From: Candidatus Argoarchaeum ethanivorans
GTDB lineage: Archaea; Halobacteriota; Methanosarcinia; Methanosarcinales; EX4572-44
Reading direction: 5' to 3'
Length of the DNA stretch: 41,843 nt
NCBI GenBank assembly: GCA_905067555.1
Contig: CAJHIS010000006.1
Location: 1-41,843, forward strand
Both the position numbers and the translations under genes were made by a program. Shown here piece by piece: positions 36,183 to 41,843 of the stretch (the first letter of the stretch is position 1; every line of letters starts with the position of its first letter). Below the pieces are notes generated by a model, which was not told the origin of the DNA, ran no database searches, and worked only from the letters and a program-made list of their open reading frames with translations.

Positions 36183-36560
36183 ATGAGATGGCAAGGAAAT
36201 TCAAAACGTAAATTTACCAGCGGGCGACTTATCAGAGCACGTGGAAAAAGAAAATTTGAAATTGGACGCGATGCAGCAGACACACGCGCCGGCAAAAACA
36301 TAAAAAAAGTCATTAAATGTTTTGGAGGCAATAAGAAATACCGACTCCTACAAACAGATACTGTAAACGTAACAGACAAAAAGAACAACACTACCAGAAA
36401 AGCAACGATTGAAACCGTCACAGAAAATCAGGCAAACCAATATTATGTCAGGCGGGACGTTATGACAAAAGGTGCTGTGATTAAAACAAGTATTGGGCAA
36501 GCGAAAGTTACAAACAAACCAGGGCAAGATGGCATCGTAAATGCTGTGTTAGTAGAATAA
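36183..36560 (+). CDS. rps8e: 30S ribosomal protein S8e
   Basis: A 125-residue basic protein, the normal size for archaeal S8e. The start MRWQGNSKRKFTSGRL and the segments KRKFEIGRDAADTR, VNVTDKKNNTTRKATIETV, and RRDVMTKGAVIKTSIGQAKVTNKPGQDGIVNAVLVE are family hallmarks. It is a small-subunit protein found in archaea and eukaryotes. It stands alone with its own TATA box and a leader of about 25 bases; no ribosome binding site is visible. It marks the change from the accessory surface array to core genome. Confidence 0.97.
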   Translation: MRWQGNSKRKFTSGRLIRARGKRKFEIGRDAADTRAGKNIKKVIKCFGGNKKYRLLQTDTVNVTDKKNNTTRKATIETVTENQANQYYVRRDVMTKGAVIKTSIGQAKVTNKPGQDGIVNAVLVE

Positions 36561-36589
36561 GCAGCAATTATAAGTGTTTGGGGTTCTTT

Positions 36590-36664
36590 ATAATCTCACG
36601 TTGCAGTGAGCTTATAACCTATCCAGAAGAATCGGAAGCATTTTGTGGTTAGTTACAGCGTAAC
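36590..36664 (+). terminator. Hairpins after rps8e
   Basis: ATAA-T-CTCAC / GTGAG-C-TTAT around GTTGCA (36590-36615) and GTTAC / GTAAC around AGC (36652-36664). The first could end the rps8e transcript; T-runs are poor. The rest of the 215-base gap holds only an AT-rich promoter-like stretch (ATAAATAT at 36731) for the next gene. Confidence 0.4.
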
Positions 36665-36775
36665 TTTGTATAAATGGATTTTTCTTCACCTGAGTCCACA
36701 ATTTTTCAGACCTTTGGCACCAGACTTGTGATAAATATCTAATAGTAGTAACTCTTTATTGTTTGATGTATAATT

Positions 36776-37963
36776 ATGGATCTAAATAAATATAAAAATC
36801 TTAAACGAGGCATCCAGGATAATTATATCAATGTCAACCCGATACAGCGCGGCGGTGTGCTGACTGGCGAGGCTCGAAAAGCTCTGCTTGAGTTTGGGGA
36901 TGGGTATTCTGTATGTGATTATTGTTTTGACTCTCGTGTTGATCTGGTACAGAAGCCTCCTATACGCGATTTCACGATGGATGTTGCAAAGTTTTTGAAT
37001 GTGGATGAAGTGCGTTTTACAGCAGGCTGCCGCCATGCTATGTGGGCGATCATGCATATGATCACAGAGCCTGGTAATACGATAGTTCTTGACTCTCTTG
37101 CGCATTACACATCATATCTCGGTGCCGAGGCAAATCAACTTGATGTAGTGGAAGTACCGCATACTGGCCACCCTATGTTTCATATTGACCCTGAGATGTA
37201 TGCACAGAAATTTGAAGATGTAAAGAGACACACAGGAAACCTGCCAGTACTTGCACTTCTCACCCACGTGGATTCTCGATATGGAAACCTTGCTGATGCG
37301 GAAGCTGTTGGGAAGATCTGCAAGCATTATGGTGTGCCACTTATTCTAAATACTGCGTATTCAACTGGTGTCATGCCTGTTGATGCAAAAAAATTCCGTG
37401 CAGATTTTCTCACTTGCAGCTGCCACAAAAGCTGGGCGGCATCAGCTCCAATTGGGATACTTGCAGCATCGTCTGAGTGGAGTGATAAGGTGTTTGGCAA
37501 ATCAAAGATTACAGGTGACTGGAGTGGATGCAGTTTCAACAAGAAAGAGGTTGCCCTCTTTGGTTGCCCTCCGGTTTTTGGAGCTCCGGTTGCTACTCTT
37601 ATGGCATCATTCCCAACAGTTGTTGAGCGGGTAAAACACTGGGATGAAGAGGTCAAGAAAGCCTGCTATTTTGTTGATGAACTTGAAAAAATTGATGGAA
37701 TCTGCCAGATAGGCCACAAACCCAAACAACACACACTGATAAATATTGAAAGTCCTTCTTTTCATGCAGTTGCTGGAAAAGATCGCAGAAAAGGATACTT
37801 CCTCTACCGTGAGTTAAAAAAACGCAGAATCATGGGAGTTCGCCCTGGTATGAGTAAAAGTTTTGAAATCAACACGTATGGGCTAAGCTGGGAACAGGTC
37901 AAATACGTGGCAGAAGCTTTCAAGGATATTGCACTTAAGAATAGTATATGTGTAAAGCCCTGA
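36776..37963 (+). CDS. pscS: O-phospho-L-seryl-tRNA:Cys-tRNA synthase (SepCysS)
   Basis: A 395-residue PLP enzyme that converts phosphoseryl-tRNA(Cys) to cysteinyl-tRNA(Cys) with a sulfide donor, the second step of tRNA-dependent cysteine formation after SepRS. Seen: NPIQRGGVLT near the start, the C-x-x-C pair C47/C50 (VCDYC), a third cysteine C264 (LFGCPP) at the place of the catalytic/Fe-S cysteine, the PLP lysine K218 in CSCHKSWA, and RPGMSKSFEINTYGL near the end. Length is normal. The family is typical of methanogens, Archaeoglobus and ANME archaea, which supports the taxonomic reading. Single gene with an ATAAATAT box about 40 bases upstream and no clear ribosome binding site. SepRS is not in the window. 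Confidence 0.97.
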   Translation: MDLNKYKNLKRGIQDNYINVNPIQRGGVLTGEARKALLEFGDGYSVCDYCFDSRVDLVQKPPIRDFTMDVAKFLNVDEVRFTAGCRHAMWAIMHMITEPGNTIVLDSLAHYTSYLGAEANQLDVVEVPHTGHPMFHIDPEMYAQKFEDVKRHTGNLPVLALLTHVDSRYGNLADAEAVGKICKHYGVPLILNTAYSTGVMPVDAKKFRADFLTCSCHKSWAASAPIGILAASSEWSDKVFGKSKITGDWSGCSFNKKEVALFGCPPVFGAPVATLMASFPTVVERVKHWDEEVKKACYFVDELEKIDGICQIGHKPKQHTLINIESPSFHAVAGKDRRKGYFLYRELKKRRIMGVRPGMSKSFEINTYGLSWEQVKYVAEAFKDIALKNSICVKP

Positions 37964-38017
37964 AAACCGACTCCTATTGTTATTTTCTCTGGAAATCTGT
38001 ACAATCACGTGGTTAAC

Positions 38018-38881
38018 TTATATGGACGCATGGATACATTCACCGGCAACGACTCGCTCAATGAATCCATCATCACATTTAATGATGAGCGCACCTTCAC
38101 GATCCACCCCAACTGCCTTTCCGTAGATGGTTGTTAACGGGTTGTTGATTTGCACTCTTTTTCCAGTAGTAGCAAGAAGATATCTCCACTCATCTAATAT
38201 TCGTGGGAACTGTTTATATAGCCGAAGATATTCGTATTCAAAGCCTGTAAGCAATCTTTTGATAAATTCTACACGATCTATTGACTCGCCGAGTTCTGTT
38301 TGTAAGGATGTGGAACGGTCTCTGATCTCTTCAGGAAATAAACGTGTGTCAATATTTGCATCCACTCCAATACCAACGATTGCATGTTTTAGTTGCTCTG
38401 CTTCCGCGTTTGTTTCTGTGAGTATGCCGCACACTTTTTTGTTTCCTATAATTATATCGTTTGGCCACTTTATCTTTGCATCAATCTCATAGGCGCGGAT
38501 TGTTTTTGCTGCTGCAAGCCCGGCAGCAATGGTCAATCTATATGCTCGTGCAGCAGGCATTCTTGGTTTTAATACAATGGATAGCCAGATTCCGCCCCTT
38601 GGAGATACCCAGGTTCTTCCTATCCGACCACGTCCACGCGTTTGTATCTCTGTAATAATGGTTGTACCGTCTTCCACGTCATCTGCCATGCTTGCTGCTA
38701 CACTATTTGTTGATTTAACTTCTCTGTAATATTCTATTGTTTTACCAATAATTGATGTGTTAAGCCCTCTCTGGATTTCTGCTGGAATCAGATCAGGTAC
38801 TTCTTTGAATATGTGTCCCATACCGAATGTTGAATCGACACGGCTTTTATCTTCTCTTTGTCTTTCAATGTCCATCAACAC
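38018..38881 (-). CDS. birA: Biotin--[carboxylase] ligase lacking the N-terminal HTH
   Basis: A ~287-residue enzyme that makes biotinyl-AMP and attaches biotin to the carrier lysine of biotin-dependent carboxylases. Seen: STNS (residues about 57-60), the ATP/biotin loop GRGRIGRTW (83-91), GGIWLS, KWPND (138-142), CGILTE, and a C-terminal SH3-like domain (GKAVGVDREGALIIKCDDG). Residues 28-46 (EVPDLIPAEIQRGLNTSIIG) are the linker that in many BirA proteins follows a DNA-binding HTH, but here only about 27 residues precede it, so the regulatory HTH appears lost. The start may be GTG 38881, TTG 38878 or ATG 38875; AGGAG lies just upstream. Convergent with pscS, 54 bases apart. Confidence 0.93.
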   Translation of the reverse strand: MLMDIERQREDKSRVDSTFGMGHIFKEVPDLIPAEIQRGLNTSIIGKTIEYYREVKSTNSVAASMADDVEDGTTIITEIQTRGRGRIGRTWVSPRGGIWLSIVLKPRMPAARAYRLTIAAGLAAAKTIRAYEIDAKIKWPNDIIIGNKKVCGILTETNAEAEQLKHAIVGIGVDANIDTRLFPEEIRDRSTSLQTELGESIDRVEFIKRLLTGFEYEYLRLYKQFPRILDEWRYLLATTGKRVQINNPLTTIYGKAVGVDREGALIIKCDDGFIERVVAGECIHASI

Positions 38882-39063
38882 TGTACTCCTAATACTATTT
38901 TTTTAGTGTGTTTCCTGAAGGTTTTGAGTGGGTCATCTTTTGTATCCATAAATGATCACTTTTTACCTTTATAGTACATAAACATTGATGAATCAAAAGA
39001 AAGGTAGTAAAGGAAAATTGTGAAAACCAGAGGCAGAACCTAAAAGTGGACAACGACAGGCAG

Positions 39064-40431
39064 TTATTTTAAATAGCCATCGTTTTTCAACAGTTTTAAC
39101 AGATTCAAAACAGAAAATCCTGCACGTGTTAAACCCATACTTCGTCGGTCAGTATCAGTTCCAACAAGGTATAAATTCTTAACAGGTGTTCTGTTCTCTG
39201 CAATATAGCCATTGATCGTCACCGATGCCTTTTCAGGTGTTGCTATCTGATAATGTTCCATTTCTATGGACTGCTCAACCCGTGGCACAGCCTCAATAAT
39301 TGTATCCATTGCCTTTCGTTTTTCAGACTCGATCGTTTTGGTCTCATCAACAACAAACGTGAAACCAACGAGTTGCTTGCCTTTTGGTGCAAGACCATCA
39401 GTATAGTTACTGATCGGCATCGCCCAGTATGCATGCTTCTGAAACCATATCTCAGAGCCGATATAATTAAATTCAGGCATCTCATGCGACAAACCGAGCC
39501 ACACTGTTAAACTCTTGGTCTGGGTGATACGTCCGAGATTAGAAACGTACTGCTCTGGCAGCTCATTTACAAGAGACGGCAGTTGCTTTGCAAAACCAGA
39601 ATATACAACCACATCACAGGTAACCAATTCATCATCAGTTTCAACACCCATAACAATCCCGCCAGATGACAGGATTTTATTAACACGCTGGTTTGTTCGA
39701 ATTTCAACGTTTTTGGGCATGGAATAAATAACCGCGTTTAAAAAGGATTTTAATCCACCTCTCACGTATGCTTGCGACTTGGAGACCCTGTTTGTTGCAA
39801 GGCGACTTAATCTGGTAATACGACTCGTGAGCTGTTCAGTCAGTGTTGAGTGATTTGCATCTTCTTTCATCTCATCATCAACAAAATTGCTGCCTGCAAG
39901 CACGCGGTGAACCGATGTTTCTCTCATGCTTCTACCTGTCAAAAAATAACATATTGCATCTGTAAATTCAATCGACTGACTAGATAGATTCCCTGGCAGA
40001 AAATCGTAGACTGACTGTAGAGAAGTATCAACTCCAAAGCTTGTAAGTGTCAACGCTTTGGTAATAGCCTGCGATATCATCAGTCGATCACGTCGCGGCA
40101 GCACATCAAAACCAACAAACTCTGCAATAGTGGATGGGATCTTTGTAATGCCTTTTGAAGTGCGCACAAAATACGTGCCATAGGTTAAAAAAACCGGCGT
40201 ATAATCAAGGTACTCGTTGATAATCTGTCGAAGCGGTCCCTGTATAAGCCCTGTAATGGCGTGAGGTCCTGTATCCACCTGAAAACCATCAACCATATAA
40301 CTATTACAATTACCACCAAGAAGACTTTGCTCTTCGACTACCAGCACCCGTTTTCCATGTTTCCCAATGGCAAGAGCAGTCATCAATCCACTGATGCCGC
40401 CACCAACAACTATCACATCATATCTATTCAT
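39064..40431 (-). CDS. FAD-dependent oxidoreductase, phytoene desaturase family
   Basis: A 455-residue enzyme. N-terminal Rossmann motif VIVVGGGISGLMTALAIGKHGKRVLVVEE with the acidic ending that binds FAD, then GGNCNSY and FQVDTGPHAI, and a C-terminal NLYLVGTDTDRRSMGLTRAGFSV segment that closes the FAD site. These are features of the phytoene dehydrogenase/CrtI-like group, which in methanogens includes carotenoid-type and isoprenoid-reducing enzymes; the substrate cannot be read. The ATG at 40431 is chosen because the frame upstream (to 40563) is translation of the palindromic repeat region and precedes a non-FAD sequence. A TATA box CATATATAAT (40620-40611, minus) would give a leader of about 160 bases made up largely of those hairpins. 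Confidence 0.88.
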   Translation of the reverse strand: MNRYDVIVVGGGISGLMTALAIGKHGKRVLVVEEQSLLGGNCNSYMVDGFQVDTGPHAITGLIQGPLRQIINEYLDYTPVFLTYGTYFVRTSKGITKIPSTIAEFVGFDVLPRRDRLMISQAITKALTLTSFGVDTSLQSVYDFLPGNLSSQSIEFTDAICYFLTGRSMRETSVHRVLAGSNFVDDEMKEDANHSTLTEQLTSRITRLSRLATNRVSKSQAYVRGGLKSFLNAVIYSMPKNVEIRTNQRVNKILSSGGIVMGVETDDELVTCDVVVYSGFAKQLPSLVNELPEQYVSNLGRITQTKSLTVWLGLSHEMPEFNYIGSEIWFQKHAYWAMPISNYTDGLAPKGKQLVGFTFVVDETKTIESEKRKAMDTIIEAVPRVEQSIEMEHYQIATPEKASVTINGYIAENRTPVKNLYLVGTDTDRRSMGLTRAGFSVLNLLKLLKNDGYLK

Positions 40432-40442
40432 ACATTTCAACC

Positions 40443-40576
40443 CTGTACAACTTTGTTGTGTAGAACTGTACACTTCGTGTACAGAGATAACCAGTAACGG
40501 CACAACTTCGTTGTGTAGAACCGCACACTCCGTATGCGGAAATAATTCTTGATTGCGAAGCAATCAAGTGCGTAAG
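40443..40576 (-). repeat. Composite palindromic repeat, locus C (expanded)
   Basis: Five consecutive hairpins: CTGTACAAC/GTTGTGTAG (40443-40463), CTGTACAC/GTGTACAG (40466-40484), GCACAAC/GTTGTGT (about 40500-40516), CCGCA/TGCGG (40521-40539) and CTTGATTGC/GCAATCAAG (40548-40568), plus a partial extra GCAATCAAG arm. Sequence family and order match loci A and B. It fills the leader of the FAD oxidoreductase gene. Confidence 0.8.
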
Positions 40577-40610
40577 CAATCAAGATATGTATAATCTTGT
40601 TCTCCTTAAT

Positions 40611-40620
40611 ATTATATATG
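40611..40620 (-). promoter_or_regulatory. TATA box for the FAD oxidoreductase gene
   Basis: On the minus strand the sequence reads TTTAAGCATATATAATATT, a good archaeal TATA box. Start of transcription is expected near 40590, upstream of the palindrome cluster. Confidence 0.5.
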
Positions 40621-40672
40621 CTTAAAGCAGATCATTGAAAAACAGGTCTTAAAACATTATAGAGTCCCGCGT

Positions 40673-41347
40673 TCAATCTTCTATCACATATTCAAAGACA
40701 AGCTGTGCCACGATAAAAAATATGATGTCGTAGATAACAAGTATTTGTACCTCTTCTGTTATGTTTGCAAATCCAGCGCCTGTTAGTATTTTGGATGTTG
40801 CTGTTACCGATGAGATAATTACCGGTATTAGTACCGGGAAGATTAATACTGGCAGGAGGATTTCACGTGTTCGTGTGTTTACCGTCAGGGCTGATAGTAA
40901 TGTTCCAACAAACATAAATCCAAGTGTCCCAAGAAGGATTATTAGTACAAGAAGCGGCATTCCTGTGATTGTGTAATCAAATAATACGATGAACAAAGGT
41001 ATTGTGAATAGTTCCATTATAAACATTAAAACCGTGCTGGATATTACTTTGCCTTGAAACAAACTTGTTCTCTCGCATGGGCAGAGTTTTAATCCATCGA
41101 GGCAGCCTTCTTCCTTTTCGCCTGCAAAAGAACGTGAAAGCCCGAGCATGCCTGCGAAGAGAAATGAGATCCACAAAATACCTGGGGCAACCATTGTAAT
41201 AAGATCCTGGTCTGTAAGAAACTCAGCAAAGGAGAAGCTAAAGATGATTATTACCAGCAGGGAAAAGATAATCATGGAGTTTAGCATTTGTTTTGTGCGA
41301 AACTCTGTTTTAAGATCCTTGTATGCAATATGCAGGGCATGATTCAC
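40673..41347 (-). CDS. ccmB: CcmB, membrane subunit of a haem-exporter-type ABC transporter
   Basis: A 224-residue integral membrane protein with about six hydrophobic segments. CcmB features seen: AYKDLKTEFRTKQMLNSM at the N-terminus, a first helix with FSLLVIIIFSFSF, APGILWISFLFAGMLGLSRSFAGEKEEGCLDGL, and VSTRTREILLPVLIFPVLIPVI-like VNTRTREILLPVLIFPV. With CcmA it forms the ABC transporter of cytochrome c maturation, where it helps release holo-CcmE. Start is GTG 41347 with GGGAGAG just upstream, overlapping the end of ccmA region (five-base gap). Presence of Ccm genes suggests the organism makes c-type cytochromes, as Methanosarcinales and ANME archaea do. Confidence 0.9.
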   Translation of the reverse strand: MNHALHIAYKDLKTEFRTKQMLNSMIIFSLLVIIIFSFSFAEFLTDQDLITMVAPGILWISFLFAGMLGLSRSFAGEKEEGCLDGLKLCPCERTSLFQGKVISSTVLMFIMELFTIPLFIVLFDYTITGMPLLVLIILLGTLGFMFVGTLLSALTVNTRTREILLPVLIFPVLIPVIISSVTATSKILTGAGFANITEEVQILVIYDIIFFIVAQLVFEYVIED

Positions 41348-41352
41348 AATCG

Positions 41353-41843
41353 TTACTCTCCCGTTACCAGATGTTCATACACACCGCGATACTCTTCAAT
41401 ACTGCTGATTTTATCACGTACAACTTCGTTAACGAAGCTTCCATTGTTTAAAATAAATGCTCTGTTACAGAGCTTGAGTCCGCGTTCAATATCATGCGAA
41501 ATCATAATCCGTGTGATGTGTTCTGTACCAAGCTGCTGCATGATTTTATCAAAGATTGCAGATGCATGCTGATCCAAACCGGTATATGGTTCATCTAATA
41601 ATAATATCACTGGATTGTGAAGAATTGCACGTGCGATGGATAGCCGTTGTTTCATGCCGCGGGAAAACGTGCCAACACGGTGGTTTCCACGATGAGCTAA
41701 ACCGACACGCGAGATAACATCGCGAATACGCTCTTCGATATGGTCTATCTCATACATTTGCCCATAAAACCTGAGGTTCTCAACAGCAGTAAGTTCATGG
41801 TATAAATATGTGTCGTGTGATATTACGCCGATAGACCGACGCA
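41353..41843 (-). CDS. ccmA: CcmA, ATPase subunit (N-terminus outside window)
   Basis: The frame is open to the window edge; visible residues begin RRSIGVISHDTYLYHELTAVENLRFYG, so the Walker A region lies outside. Seen: the Q-loop area just before LTAVENL, the ABC signature FSRGMKQRLSIARA, Walker B VILLLDEPYTGLD, and the H-loop MISHD. ISHDTYLYHELTAVENLRFYGQMY is close to CcmA-type and related archaeal ABC proteins. It powers the CcmB membrane subunit encoded five bases downstream. An internal ATG at 41757 is not the start. Confidence 0.9.
   Translation of the reverse strand, partial: RRSIGVISHDTYLYHELTAVENLRFYGQMYEIDHIEERIRDVISRVGLAHRGNHRVGTFSRGMKQRLSIARAILHNPVILLLDEPYTGLDQHASAIFDKIMQQLGTEHITRIMISHDIERGLKLCNRAFILNNGSFVNEVVRDKISSIEEYRGVYEHLVTGE

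Noticed and set aside
40431-40563. N-terminal extension of the FAD oxidoreductase
   Set aside because: The extra 44 codons translate the palindromic repeats and precede the MNRYDVIVVGGGISG start, which is where this family begins.

Overview
The window looks like a chromosomal segment of a euryarchaeote related to the Methanosarcinales (methanogen or ANME-like). Evidence: a SepCysS gene for tRNA-dependent cysteine synthesis (a methanogen-lineage trait), archaeal ribosomal protein S8e, DUF3344 / NosD-like / CARDB surface proteins, a DUF2149 protein, archaeal TATA boxes and very large N-glycosylation-sequon-rich secreted proteins. The exact genus cannot be read from the sequence.

Region 1 (1-32.8 kb, all plus strand) is one long cell-surface protein array: a partial repeat protein, then about a dozen secreted or membrane-anchored proteins of up to 1491 residues. 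They are built from a shared kit: DUF3344, CARDB, parallel beta-helix, beta-propeller, Ig/FN3, a WxL-like C-terminal domain, a lamin-tail domain, an alpha-2-macroglobulin-like domain, cohesin-like domains, dockerins, a pentapeptide-like helix, and a recurring ~95-residue module found ten times in eight genes. Two proteins end in dockerin duplications (24058-26346, 31007-32725), two carry cohesin-like domains (24058-26346, 26433-30209), and several end in membrane anchors. My reading is that the locus makes a self-assembling extracellular scaffold attached to the S-layer or membrane; the assembly is inferred. The array shows birth and death of genes: duplicated leaders, tandem domain duplications, a decayed gene end (13345-13760) and an orphan 15-codon gene start (32741-32788).

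Region 2 (32.8-36.05 kb, minus strand) is a three-gene operon: a MotA/TolQ/ExbB-like channel with a long C-terminal extension, a DUF2149 ExbD-like protein, and a secreted/anchored protein with an S-layer-like and DUF11-like build. It resembles a proton-driven envelope machine.

Region 3 (36.1-41.8 kb) is conserved core: S8e (rps8e) and SepCysS (pscS) on plus; biotin-protein ligase (birA), an FAD-dependent phytoene-desaturase-family oxidoreductase, and the CcmB and CcmA subunits of a haem-exporter-type ABC transporter on minus.

Non-coding structure is rich. A family of paired palindromes recurs at three intergenic sites (525-637, 34748-34797, 40443-40576). A ~100-nt leader with two hairpins is duplicated in front of two surface genes (687-787 and 7859-7960). 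A strongly structured ~120-nt stretch with nested perfect stems lies at 7658-7777, followed by a perfect inverted repeat directly behind a TATA box (7810-7834).
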